A stretch of 64,000 nucleotides of DNA from Nocardia brasiliensis. Its GTDB lineage: Bacteria > Actinomycetota > Actinomycetes > Mycobacteriales > Mycobacteriaceae. Positions 1 to 9,147 of the stretch are shown in pieces. The notes under the pieces are model-generated. The model was not told the origin of the DNA. It ran no database searches and saw only the letters and a list, made by a program, of their open reading frames with translations. Positions within the stretch are counted from its first letter, which is position 1, and every line of letters begins with the position of its first letter. The position numbers and the translations under genes are program-made. The DNA lies in the NCBI RefSeq assembly GCF_011801125.1, contig NZ_CP046171.1, positions 4,960,001 through 5,024,000 on the forward strand. The letters run 5' to 3'.

Positions 1-741
1 CTCCTGCAACCGGGCCGCCGCCTTGCCCGTCGGCGCGGCCAGCGCGATACGCAACGCGGGCAGTTTGGGATTGGCTTTGCGATGCGCGTCGAGCAGGCCG
101 ATGATGCGCGCGATGGTGTGCGTCTTGCCGGTGCCGGGACCGCCCGCCACCACGGTGGTCCAGTGCGTCGCGGCGAGCGCGGCGGCCAGCCGCTGCCGGT
201 CCGGCGCCCCGTCCACCGGAGCGTCGAACAGCCGATCCAGTTCGCGCCGAACGATGTTCGGGTCGACCACCGGATGATCGCCGCTGCGCTCGGTGAGCAC
301 CCGGCGCACCGTCTGTTCCTGCTGGTAGTACCGATCGAGATAGAGCAGCGGGCCCGAATCACCGCCCGGTGACTCGACCAGCCGCAGCGGACGCAAGGGG
401 CCGGCGGGCCCGCCGGTCACCAGCGGGCTCGCCCGCAGCGCGGAGACCACCGCCTCGATATCGGGCCACGGCAAGGTCGCCGGGTCGATCCGTTCACCGG
501 TGTCCCAGGTCTCGTCGGCATCGATGCCGATCTCGCGCATCCGGTGCAGCTCGAGGCACACCGAGCCGGACCGCACCGCGCGCACCGCCAGTGCCGCCGC
601 GAACAGCACCTCGCCGTTCTGTTCGCGCCCCAGACGGCCGAGCCGCACCGCGACGTGCACGTCCGCGGCCGACAGCACGCCCGCCTCGTTGAACGTGCGC
701 AACAGCCCGGTTCCCCGCTGCGCCAACTGGATCGAGGTCAT
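1..741 (-). CDS. recD: RecD, exodeoxyribonuclease V alpha subunit (partial, C-terminus beyond left edge)
   Basis: Helicase subunit of the RecBCD double-strand-break repair nuclease; it works in the cytoplasm on DNA ends as the 5'-3' motor. The visible 247 residues cover the N-terminal domain and the Walker A loop (VAGGPGTGKTHT, about residue 200), followed by a helicase Ia-type segment (LAAPTGKAAARLQ) at the window edge. The ATG at 741 has a GGAGGA ribosome binding site just upstream. It lies 88 bp downstream of recB in the order recC-recB-recD, all on the minus strand, consistent with one operon. The rest of the motor domains lie outside the window, so completeness cannot be judged. Confidence 0.93.
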   Translation of the reverse strand, partial: MTSIQLAQRGTGLLRTFNEAGVLSAADVHVAVRLGRLGREQNGEVLFAAALAVRAVRSGSVCLELHRMREIGIDADETWDTGERIDPATLPWPDIEAVVSALRASPLVTGGPAGPLRPLRLVESPGGDSGPLLYLDRYYQQEQTVRRVLTERSGDHPVVDPNIVRRELDRLFDAPVDGAPDRQRLAAALAATHWTTVVAGGPGTGKTHTIARIIGLLDAHRKANPKLPALRIALAAPTGKAAARLQE

Positions 742-829
742 CGCGTCCTCCGCTCACCGCGCGCGCACCACGTCCGCACGCCCGTGCCGACACGCGCCGG
801 CGGGCGCGGCGAGCCAGAAACCGTACCGC

Positions 830-3800
830 TCACCGCACGTCCCCTGCCAGCAGCGCGGACAACGCGACGATCAGCGACGCGGGCGGATCCCAGTCGAAAA
901 CGCCGTGGCCCGGCGGGGTCTCGGGACCGACCATGCCGCGGACGAACAGGTAGCGGGCGCCGCCGAGGTGACGGGCCGGGTCGTAACCGGGCAACCGCCA
1001 TCGCAGATAACGGTGCAGCGCAACCGAATACAGCAGTGCCTGCAACGGGTAATGGGAGCGGATCATCTCGGCGGCCATCCGCTCGCGGGTGTAGTGCTCG
1101 ACGGTGAGATCGCCGGTGCCGAGCCGGTTGGTCTTGTAGTCGACGATCACGTAGCGGGTGTCGGCGCCGTCGGCGACCCGAAGGACGGCGTCGATGCTGC
1201 CGGTGAGGTAGCCGCGCAGCGGCAGGTCCTCCAGGGTGGCCAGGTGCTCGGCGTAGTCGAAAAGGACATCACCGGAAGGCAAATGGGTACCTAGCAGCTC
1301 GGCGATCCGGCGCAGCGTGGCCGACGTGGCGCTCGGCGCGTCACCGCCCGCCAGTGGCAACTCGAATTCCAGCTCGTTCAACCGATCCCGGCTGGAGATG
1401 TCGGCGAGCGCGCCGATGCCCAGCGGGGTGCGCAGCACGGCGAGCAGCGCGGTTGCGAGCACCTCTGGGTCCACTTCGGCCATGATCTCACCGATCACGG
1501 CACGACACCGCGTGCGCACCTCGGCGGCCAGATCCGGTGTGTCGGTGTCGATCAGCTCCAGCACGCCGTGCACCAGCGTGCCGAACTCCGCGCCGTAGGG
1601 CAGGGCGTTCATCAGTGACGGCGCGCCACCGAACACCTCGGCGAGCGCCTCGACCGGTGCGCCGTCCGGCTCGTCGCCGAGGCCGCGGCTGTCCTCGGGC
1701 TCGAGCGCCTCGACCGCGGCCGGACCGTGTGCGGCGGCGGTCAGCGCCGAATACGAAGTCCGGCGCCACTGTTGGTCGAGGGTGCGGTCGAACCGCGCGG
1801 TGGCGAGCTCGCCGGTGACCTGCTCGGTCCGCACTCGGCGGATCGCCACATCCTCGGCCCCGGCCACCGCGGTCACCGAGACCGCGGCCGCCGCGCCCGC
1901 GGCCCACGCCGAAAGCAGCCCCGGCGCAACGGCATCCGCGGGGACCGCGGCCCGTGGCGGCACGACGTCGCCGCCGTCGGGCCTGCCGAGCACCATCCGG
2001 TGCAGCGGCGAGGCGGCCGTGGTGATCGCGGGCGCCCACCACGCGACGACCTGGCACATGGCCCTGGTCAACGCGACATACAGCAGGCGGAGCTCCTCGC
2101 CCGCCTCCTCGGTTTCGCTGCGCAGCTTGCGTTCGGCGTAGCCGGGCGCGTCCGGCCCGCCGACATCGAGCACGCGCGCCCCGTCGTCGTCGTGGAACAG
2201 CAGCGTCGCCGGGTAGGGGTTCTTCGCGTTGTCCCAGGCGAAAGGCAAATAGACGATCGGGAATTCGAGCCCCTTGCTGGCGTGCACGGTGGCGATCTGC
2301 ACGGCCGCGGCGTCCCGGTCGAGCCTGCGGCTGCGGTCGGCGACCGTGCCGGAGGCGGGATCGCGCACCCGGTCGGCCAGCCAGCGGGACAGCGCGGTGA
2401 GCCCGAGCGACTCGGTGAGCGCCACCTGATCGAGCAACTGCGCGACGTGGCGCAGATCGGTGAGCTGACGTTCGCCGTTCTCCACCGCGAGCAGCCGCTG
2501 CGCCAGATCCGCCTCGGCCGAGATCTTCTCGAAGACGGCCGCGAACCCCGCGCGCGCGAACAAACGGGCCGCGTCGCGCAGCTGCGCGCTCACCCGGCCG
2601 ACCAGATCCGCACCGCCGCTGTCGATCTCGGCGGCGGTGACACCGATCAACGGGGTACACGCGGCCAGGCGCACCCGGTCGGCGCGGTGCGGCTGTTCGA
2701 GTGCGCGCAGCACCCACAGCCAGTCGGTGGCGCTGCTTGTCGCGAACACGCTGGTGCCACCGGCGAGCACCGAGGCGACGCCGACCCGGTCCAGCGCCGC
2801 GCGCACCACATCGATCTGCGAACGGGTCCGGACCAGCACGGCGATATCACCCGGACCGATCAGCCGGTGCTGCGGCGGTTCGGCGTCATCGGCGCTGTCC
2901 GCCGTATCCGGCTGCCGCGCAGGGGCATTCGAAGTCTTGGGACGGTGCGGCGCGGTGACCAGCAGCATCCCGGACTCGAGCAGCCGGACGATATCGGCGG
3001 CCAGGTCGTCGGCCACCTTCGCCCGCATCCGGCCGACCGCCGGGAACCCGGACTTGTTCAGCGGGCCCGCACCGGTGCGGGTGAGGCAGCGCACGCGCAG
3101 CGGGGTGCGCAGCTCCTGCGGCCCGCTCAGCCGCGACCACGGCCGGGTGGCGGCGACCGGGTAGACGTTGATCTCCTTGTGCCCCAACGCCGCACCGCCT
3201 TGCAGGTGGTCCAGCGCGGCGATCAGCCCGGCGTCGCTGCGCCAATTGGTGGTGAGCTCCTTGCGCGTGTCGGCGTGCGCGACCGCGTCCAGGTAGCTGA
3301 GCACCTCCGCGCCGCGGAAGGCGTAGATGGCCTGCTTCGGGTCACCGACGAGCACCATCGTGGTGTGGCCGTGAAAGGCCCGGCGCAGGATGTCCCACTG
3401 CAGCGGGTCGGTGTCCTGGAACTCGTCGACCAGCGCGACCCGGTAGCGCGCCCTGATGCGACGGCAGGCGCGCGGCCCGTGCTCGGGATCGGCGAGCACG
3501 TCGTGCAGCAGCACCAGCAGATCGTCGAAATCGCGCAGCCCGGCCAGGCGCTTGCGGCGTTCGGTTTCGGCCCGCACCGCGGTCGCGAACGCCACCCGTT
3601 CGCCCGACGCGGACGCACCGGCGGGCACCAGCACGGCGTGGCGATCCCGCACCGCGGCCAGCGCGAGAATGTGCGCCTCCTTGACCGTGAACGGCGGTTC
3701 GCCGCGGGCGTACCGATGCAGGTACAGGTCGTCGGCCACGGTGGCGACCAACTCGTCGACGGATTCGACCAGCCGCGCGCCGGGGTCGTGCTCCCCCGCG

Positions 3801-4249
3801 AGGCCGAGCTCGTCGAGCATCCGCTGACAGAAGCTGTGCGTGGTCGCGATGGTGCCCGCGTCGAAATCCGACAGCGCGGCCAGCAGGCGGGCGCGGCGGC
3901 GCCGCACCTCGTCCGGATCGGCCTGCGCCAGCTGGCGAATCAGGTCGTCGGCGTGCGCGCGCGCCAGTTCCGGGTCCGCCAAACCCGCTGCCACCAGCAC
4001 GAACCGATCCCTGGTCCGCTCGCGCAGCTCCTGGGTCGCGGCCCGGCTGAACGTGACGAGCAGCAATTCGGAGATGTCGATGCCCGCCTCGGCCACGTAC
4101 CGCACCGCGAGCCCGACGATGGCGTGTGTCTTGCCCGTCCCGGCGCTGGCCTCGAGCACGGTCGTCCCGGTGGGCAGCGGGCCGTATGGCTCGAAGGCAT
4201 CGGGCCCGTCGACCTCGGGCACCACGAACGAGGTGTCTTGCACGGTCAC
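830..4249 (-). CDS. recB: RecB, exodeoxyribonuclease V beta subunit
   Basis: 3'-5' UvrD-type helicase and nuclease subunit of RecBCD, about 1139 residues from the chosen GTG start. Visible motifs in order: Walker A (LEASAGTGKTHA, near residue 35), motif II (VDEFQDTDPLQW), motif III (VGDPKQAIYAFRGAE), motif V (TVHASKGLEFP), motif VI (LLYVALTRA), and the C-terminal PD-(D/E)XK nuclease core (VIVDYKTNR, near residue 1050). The frame is open upstream to an ATG at 4336, but that extension (Arg/Ala/Cys-rich) does not look like RecB, whereas the GTG at 4249 begins just before the conserved N-terminal region. It sits between recC and recD on the same strand. The family assignment is secure; the start is inferred. 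Confidence 0.93.
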   Translation of the reverse strand: MTVQDTSFVVPEVDGPDAFEPYGPLPTGTTVLEASAGTGKTHAIVGLAVRYVAEAGIDISELLLVTFSRAATQELRERTRDRFVLVAAGLADPELARAHADDLIRQLAQADPDEVRRRRARLLAALSDFDAGTIATTHSFCQRMLDELGLAGEHDPGARLVESVDELVATVADDLYLHRYARGEPPFTVKEAHILALAAVRDRHAVLVPAGASASGERVAFATAVRAETERRKRLAGLRDFDDLLVLLHDVLADPEHGPRACRRIRARYRVALVDEFQDTDPLQWDILRRAFHGHTTMVLVGDPKQAIYAFRGAEVLSYLDAVAHADTRKELTTNWRSDAGLIAALDHLQGGAALGHKEINVYPVAATRPWSRLSGPQELRTPLRVRCLTRTGAGPLNKSGFPAVGRMRAKVADDLAADIVRLLESGMLLVTAPHRPKTSNAPARQPDTADSADDAEPPQHRLIGPGDIAVLVRTRSQIDVVRAALDRVGVASVLAGGTSVFATSSATDWLWVLRALEQPHRADRVRLAACTPLIGVTAAEIDSGGADLVGRVSAQLRDAARLFARAGFAAVFEKISAEADLAQRLLAVENGERQLTDLRHVAQLLDQVALTESLGLTALSRWLADRVRDPASGTVADRSRRLDRDAAAVQIATVHASKGLEFPIVYLPFAWDNAKNPYPATLLFHDDDGARVLDVGGPDAPGYAERKLRSETEEAGEELRLLYVALTRAMCQVVAWWAPAITTAASPLHRMVLGRPDGGDVVPPRAAVPADAVAPGLLSAWAAGAAAAVSVTAVAGAEDVAIRRVRTEQVTGELATARFDRTLDQQWRRTSYSALTAAAHGPAAVEALEPEDSRGLGDEPDGAPVEALAEVFGGAPSLMNALPYGAEFGTLVHGVLELIDTDTPDLAAEVRTRCRAVIGEIMAEVDPEVLATALLAVLRTPLGIGALADISSRDRLNELEFELPLAGGDAPSATSATLRRIAELLGTHLPSGDVLFDYAEHLATLEDLPLRGYLTGSIDAVLRVADGADTRYVIVDYKTNRLGTGDLTVEHYTRERMAAEMIRSHYPLQALLYSVALHRYLRWRLPGYDPARHLGGARYLFVRGMVGPETPPGHGVFDWDPPASLIVALSALLAGDVR

Positions 4250-4418
4250 GCGAACACCCGCCTCTCGACCCGCCGAAACCGCCATTCTGCCCGGTAGACA
4301 CGCGAATCCGGCCCACCGACACGCGTGTGCCGCCACACTCGTGCACCACTCACGACCGCACCTCGGCGACGTTCGGCGCCGCGCACGCGCGCGGCGCGCT
4401 GTGACCTGATTCCCTCTC

Positions 4419-7400
4419 TCATGGCTGGCCCTGGCTCTCCGCGGTCAGCAGCGGCGCCCACAGCCTGCGCGCGAGCGCGCCGAAGCGCGTGGTCTCGCCC
4501 GGTTCGCCGGCCTGGGCGGGAATCGCCATGAGGTGTTCTAGACGGGGCGCAGGCCCCCACACGTAGCGCAGGTGCCGGTCGGTGTGGTCGCCGAACGGGC
4601 CGGGGCCGTTCGGGCCGCCGTTGAACTCGCGTTCCGCGGCGACGACGGCCTCCTCGACGGTCGCGCCGCGGAAGCGGCGTTCGGCGTAGGCGGCGGTGGC
4701 GCCGGGCGTGATCGGCAGCGGCTCGGTGAGCCCGGCATCGCGCAAGGCGACGAGCTCACGCAGGATCGTGCGGGCGGCGGGCATTTCGGGTGCGGTGATC
4801 TCCGAACGCCAGGCGGGACGGCCGAATTGGCCGCGACCGGTGGTGACGGCCCGCCAGGTTCGATCCTCGGTGACCGCGAGGGCGAGCAGGGAAACCCACG
4901 CCGCCAGCCGGTGTTTCGGGGCCAGCCGGGAAAACGTGGTGCGCACCAGGGTTTCTCCGCGCACCTCGGGGACGGTGCCGGTGAGCCTGCGGCCGTTGCC
5001 GAGATCGACCGCGACATCGACCGCGCGCGCCGGGCCCTCGTAGTCGGCCCGCGAGGCGCGCACCAGCTTGTCCACCGTGTGCTCGACCTCGTCCAGCACC
5101 GCGGCGCCGAAACCGAAGGGCGGCAAGGTTCCCCGGCGCCACTCGGCCGCGCGCAGGGCCGCCGGATCCGCCCCGTTCAAGCGGGCGGCGAGCAGGCGCT
5201 CCCCCAGCTCCCACTTGGCCAACCCGTCGAGTTCGATGGGCAGCCGGTCGGCGATGTCCTCGTCGTGTTCTGGCACGCGCAACCCGAGCCGCTGCCACAG
5301 AAACGCGCGCACCGGATGCTCGACGAACGAGATCAGGTCGGCCAGTGCGACATCGGTGAGCTCCGGAGTCGACAGCGGCTCGGGCAGGAACGCGGGCCGC
5401 GGCCGCGCCGGCTGCCCCGCGGCCACGGCGCCGGTCAGCGCCACCGTGTCGAAACTGAACGGCGCGTCGGCCCGGAAATTGCGACGATCGAAACCCTGCA
5501 ACGGATGCCGGGTCACCACCGCGTCCATCCCCGCCGCGCCGACGTGGGCCCGCAGCACGTCGAGCAGCTCGGCGACCGGGATCGCGGGCGGACGGTGCGC
5601 GCCGGTCACCGGGTCGGCGCCGGTGTGCAACACCAGCAGCCGCTGCTCGGCCGCGAGAACGGCGTCGAGCAACAGCTGACGGTCCTCGCTGCGCGGATCG
5701 CGTTCGCCCAGCAGCGGATCGCGCGCGAGCACGTCGTCACCGTCCACGCCGCCCGCGCGCGGGAACACGTCGTCGTCCAGGCCGAGCAGCACCACCACCC
5801 GGTGCGGCACCGAACGCATGGGTGTCAGGCCGCACACAGTCAGCTCGCCGGTGCGGAAGTTGGCGCGGGCGGGGCGCGCGGCCAGGCGCGTGTGCAGCAG
5901 CACCGCGACATCGGCCAGGCGCAGGTCGACCTCGTCCGCGCGTTCGAGGGCGGCGGCGAGTTCGGTGCGCGCCTCGGTTCGTATCCAGGACTGCGCGCTC
6001 GGCACGTCGGTCAGCAGATCCAGCGCGCGGCCCAGCACCTCCGCCCACTCGTGTGCGGGGCGGGGACCACGCAGATCGCGCAGGCACACCGCGAGCCGAT
6101 CGATGAATTCGGCGAATCGGCCCGCCAGATCGACATCGTTGCTGTCCACGTCGTCCAGCGGCAGGGCGAGATCGAGCCAGTCCTCGGAGGTTTCGCCCGC
6201 GGTCACACCGAGCAGGATCCGATCCACCGCGCTGTTCAAGGTGTTCTGCGCGAAGTCGGCAAGGCCGAAGGCCTGCCGCTGGCGCTGGCCGATCCCCCAG
6301 CGCGCACCCGACTCGGCGGCCCACTCGCGCAACCGCTCGATATCGTCGTCGTCGAATCCGCAACGCCGCCGGACGGTTTCGGCCGCCGCCAGATCGAGCA
6401 CCTGGGTGACCGTGACGCGTCCGTCGGCCAGCTCGAGCAGCACGCCGATCACCGCGAGCAGCGGATTGGTGACACCACGACCGCGGTCGGCGAGACGCAC
6501 CCGCAGCTGGTGCGCCGGATGGGCCGAATCCGTTACGGGCCCAGCCGATCCCGTGCCCTGCTGCCCGAAGGCCGCCCGCACCAGCGGGGCGTAGGTCTCC
6601 ACCTCCGGGCACAGCACCAGCACGTCACGCGGTTCCAGGGTGTGGTCCGCGGCGAACAGGCCGAGCAGGCACTCGCGCAGCACCTCGACCTGGCGCGCGG
6701 GTCCGTGGCAGGCGTGCACCCGCACCGTCCCGTCACCGGCGTGCCGGGTATCGGGCGGCCACCGGTCGTCCCGGACACCCGCCTGCACCGCTTCCAGCAG
6801 CGTCGCGGCGCGCGGCGCCGCGGGGTCGGCCGCGACCGGGTGATAGGTGTCGGTATCGGCCACACCGGCCAAGCGCTGCTGCAACTCCCGCACGTCACGG
6901 GCGAGCCCCGCGAGCAACGGATGGTGCGGCACCACCGCGCTGTTGTGCGCGGCGCGGGTGCCGGAATTCGCGACGGCGGCGGCGAGATCCGTTGTGCGGG
7001 TACCGGACTCTGCCGCACCGGCGCTCGGGGCGGATGCCTCGGCCACGGCGCGCCACATGGCCGGGCTCGGGTGCGGGAGCCACAGGTGGATGTCCCGGGA
7101 TCGGGCCAGGGCGCTCAGGACGGCGAGTTGATCGGTCGACATCCGGGCCGCGCCGAAGAGCGAGAAGCGTTCAGGCAGGGGCACGAGTTCCGGCTCTGCG
7201 CGCAACCGGGCGCAGGCGGCTTCGAGTCGTTCCGCCGGGCTGGGAGTGCCGACCTCGGCGCGCAACCGCCGCCACAGCTGCGGCTGCCACAGCAGGTCCT
7301 CCGGCACTGGGTGGCCGGCGCCGTCGGTGTCCGACTCCGCGGCCCACGCGGCGATCAGGCCGGGCCGTTGACTCGCGTAGCTGTCGAACAGCGCGGCCAG

Positions 7401-7871
7401 GTGCGCGGCGGTGGCGTAGCGGCGACCGATCCGGTGCTCGCCGCCGGTGCCGTCCTGGCCGCCTAGGTGCCGGGTCAGCACCGCGCACCACGGTTGCCCG
7501 AGCGAGGCGTCGATCACCCGCAGCAAGGTCCACACCAGCTGCTCCGGCGCCCACGGGTCGTCCTCGGGCCGAATCCCGCTCGCCGCGGCCAACGCGGTGG
7601 CGACCAGTGCGGCGGGCGTGGGGAACTCGATGTTCGCGGCGACGCCGTCGGTCGCCGGGGTGCCGGTCGACGGGGCGAAGGCCATCGCGCCCGACCCCGC
7701 GGCGACACCGAGCATCGTGGACAGCCGCTGGGTCAGCCACCGCTGCACGCCCTTCGCGGGCACCGCGACCACCTCCGCCGCGAACGGGTCCGGCAGCGGC
7801 GTGGCCAGCAGCCCGGCCAGTTCGTCCGCCAGCACGCCGGCGCGCTCGGCACGGTGGATGTGCAACGGCAT
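4419..7871 (-). CDS. recC: RecC, exodeoxyribonuclease V gamma subunit
   Basis: Scaffold subunit of RecBCD, 1150 residues, near the usual RecC length. It starts MPLHIHRAERAGVLADEL and carries the RecC-type N-terminal PAKGVQRWLTQRLS segment, a degenerate helicase body without a functional Walker A (as expected for RecC, which recognises Chi rather than hydrolysing ATP), and a C-terminal nuclease-like domain. It is first in the recC-recB-recD order on the minus strand. In mycobacteria RecBCD mainly serves end resection and single-strand annealing rather than RecA-dependent recombination; whether that holds here is inference. The region upstream of its start holds a 34-bp tandem repeat, annotated separately. 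Confidence 0.92.
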   Translation of the reverse strand: MPLHIHRAERAGVLADELAGLLATPLPDPFAAEVVAVPAKGVQRWLTQRLSTMLGVAAGSGAMAFAPSTGTPATDGVAANIEFPTPAALVATALAAASGIRPEDDPWAPEQLVWTLLRVIDASLGQPWCAVLTRHLGGQDGTGGEHRIGRRYATAAHLAALFDSYASQRPGLIAAWAAESDTDGAGHPVPEDLLWQPQLWRRLRAEVGTPSPAERLEAACARLRAEPELVPLPERFSLFGAARMSTDQLAVLSALARSRDIHLWLPHPSPAMWRAVAEASAPSAGAAESGTRTTDLAAAVANSGTRAAHNSAVVPHHPLLAGLARDVRELQQRLAGVADTDTYHPVAADPAAPRAATLLEAVQAGVRDDRWPPDTRHAGDGTVRVHACHGPARQVEVLRECLLGLFAADHTLEPRDVLVLCPEVETYAPLVRAAFGQQGTGSAGPVTDSAHPAHQLRVRLADRGRGVTNPLLAVIGVLLELADGRVTVTQVLDLAAAETVRRRCGFDDDDIERLREWAAESGARWGIGQRQRQAFGLADFAQNTLNSAVDRILLGVTAGETSEDWLDLALPLDDVDSNDVDLAGRFAEFIDRLAVCLRDLRGPRPAHEWAEVLGRALDLLTDVPSAQSWIRTEARTELAAALERADEVDLRLADVAVLLHTRLAARPARANFRTGELTVCGLTPMRSVPHRVVVLLGLDDDVFPRAGGVDGDDVLARDPLLGERDPRSEDRQLLLDAVLAAEQRLLVLHTGADPVTGAHRPPAIPVAELLDVLRAHVGAAGMDAVVTRHPLQGFDRRNFRADAPFSFDTVALTGAVAAGQPARPRPAFLPEPLSTPELTDVALADLISFVEHPVRAFLWQRLGLRVPEHDEDIADRLPIELDGLAKWELGERLLAARLNGADPAALRAAEWRRGTLPPFGFGAAVLDEVEHTVDKLVRASRADYEGPARAVDVAVDLGNGRRLTGTVPEVRGETLVRTTFSRLAPKHRLAAWVSLLALAVTEDRTWRAVTTGRGQFGRPAWRSEITAPEMPAARTILRELVALRDAGLTEPLPITPGATAAYAERRFRGATVEEAVVAAEREFNGGPNGPGPFGDHTDRHLRYVWGPAPRLEHLMAIPAQAGEPGETTRFGALARRLWAPLLTAESQGQP

Positions 7872-7987
7872 CTGCGCCCTCTCGGTCGGTCGGGTGTCGG
7901 ACTGCGGGTGGCTTGCGCGCGGCTGCTCGCTCGCGCACGAACCACGCGATGTCCCGCACGTTTATACGCCCAACCCGCACAAGACGG

Positions 7988-8172
7988 CCGCGCTACCCGC
8001 TGAACCCCACCCGCGCGCCGGTCGAACGGCCCGCCGAACCCCACCCCCATGCCGGCCGCACTACCCGCCGAGCCCCAGCCCCGCACCGGTCGAACGGCTC
8101 ACAGAGCCCCACCCCCGTTCCGGTCGCACTATCCGCAGAACCGCACCCCGCACCGACCGAACCGCCCGGCAC
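7988..8172. repeat. 34-bp tandem repeat (higher-order 68-bp unit)
   Basis: A degenerate minisatellite fills most of the 313-bp gap between recC and the SGNH hydrolase gene. The anchor G-A-A/G-C-C-C-C recurs at 8002, 8036, 8070, 8104 and 8138 (exact 34-bp steps), and the alternating halves make a 68-bp period (CTACCC / CTATCC anchors at 7994, 8062, 8130). Units contain CCGGTCGAACGG or close variants. It lies upstream of recC and just beyond the 3' end of the SGNH gene. No function is evident. Confidence 0.85.
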
Positions 8173-8184
8173 CGCCCCACCGCT

Positions 8185-9036
8185 TCACCCACGCAGTGCG
8201 GCCACGACGAGGTCGGCGACACCGCGCGCCCCGCGCGTGTTCGGATGGAACGGAGTGGTGGGTGCGGCGGGAATCAGCGGCTCGACCCACCGGACGCCGG
8301 GCGGTCGGCACATATCGTGTCCGAGCACGTCGTAGGCGTTGACTCCGACACCGCCGACGGCCGTCGCCTCTTCCAGCAACGCCTGCACCAACCGGCGCAT
8401 CGTGTCGTACAGGTAGCCGACGTCACCGGCCGCGACGGGCACCGCGGGGAAGCAGCCCTCGGACGGCGGCAACGGTGCGAGATAACCGACCGCGACGATC
8501 GTCGCGTGCGGTGACCGGGCGCGGATCTCGCGCAGCACCGCGGCGAGCGCGGGGCGGATCTCGGTCTCGATCCGGTGCGCCGCCCGGTCGACATCGTCGC
8601 GCACGGAGCGCCGCGGGCACGGGTCACCGCCCGGTGCGCTCGGCTCCCCCGCCGCACACGCATCCGCTGTCTCGGGGAGCTGGAGGTCGTTGCCGCCGAG
8701 GGTGATCGTGACGAGATCGGTGTCGGCGGAGAGCGCGTCCAACTGCGGCGGGTTCACACCCACACCGAGTTCCTGCGGCCGGGTCATGTGCTGGGTTTGC
8801 GCATTGCCGCACGAGACGTCGCGGAAATGCGCGGGGGTGAGAGCGGCGGCGACCAGCGCGGGGTAGTTCGATCGGGAGCGGAAGCAGCCCGGCGTGCCGT
8901 ACAGGTCGGTGAGGTCCGCCACTGCCACGAACGAATCCCCCAGCGCGACATAGGTATCCACCGCGGGCGCGGCCACGGCGGGCCCGGACCACGGCGGCGC
9001 GACCATGAGTGCGATTACCACCAGGAGCTTGCGCAT
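8185..9036 (-). CDS. Secreted SGNH/GDSL-family hydrolase (lipase/esterase)
   Basis: Predicted secreted serine hydrolase of 283 residues. It has a short basic N-terminus and a hydrophobic signal segment ending near PAVAAPAVD (cleavage about residue 23). Family blocks are visible: block I YVALGDSFVA with the nucleophile Ser near residue 35, an Asn-containing block III (ITLGGNDLQLP), and a C-terminal PFHPNTRG segment that supplies the catalytic His. Several Cys residues suggest disulfides, as in the actinomycete SGNH lipases. The substrate is unknown; an acyl ester or lipid is likely. It follows the GGDEF gene on the same strand with a 111-bp gap containing a palindrome, so it may have its own promoter. 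Confidence 0.88.
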   Translation of the reverse strand: MRKLLVVIALMVAPPWSGPAVAAPAVDTYVALGDSFVAVADLTDLYGTPGCFRSRSNYPALVAAALTPAHFRDVSCGNAQTQHMTRPQELGVGVNPPQLDALSADTDLVTITLGGNDLQLPETADACAAGEPSAPGGDPCPRRSVRDDVDRAAHRIETEIRPALAAVLREIRARSPHATIVAVGYLAPLPPSEGCFPAVPVAAGDVGYLYDTMRRLVQALLEEATAVGGVGVNAYDVLGHDMCRPPGVRWVEPLIPAAPTTPFHPNTRGARGVADLVVAALRG

Positions 9037-9105
9037 CAGCGGGTTCCTCTCGGCGCTGCCGATGATCGGGGCGTCGGCCGCCTGGACCGATCATCGAGGA
9101 TTCCT

Positions 9106-9135
9106 CCGAGTTTAAGCGAACATGCTTAAATTCGG
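9106..9135. promoter_or_regulatory. 12-bp inverted repeat between GGDEF and SGNH genes
   Basis: CCGAGTTTAAGC, a 6-bp spacer, then GCTTAAATTCGG: 11 of 12 arm positions pair. It is conspicuously AT-rich for this genome. It lies 70-100 bp upstream of the SGNH hydrolase start and just past the GGDEF stop, so it could be an operator for the hydrolase or a terminator of the GGDEF transcript. No poly-T tract follows, which slightly favours an operator. Confidence 0.5.
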
Positions 9136-9147
9136 AAGGTAATGCGC

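Noticed and set aside
1727..4297. 856-codon plus-strand frame opposite recB
   Set aside because: Shadow of recB; no motifs, composition dominated by Arg/Gly/His/Asp.
4572..7466. 964-codon plus-strand frame opposite recC
   Set aside because: Antisense shadow of recC with no recognisable domain.
7988..8172. CRISPR array
   Set aside because: The units are contiguous degenerate 34-bp tandem repeats without unique spacers, and no cas genes are nearby.
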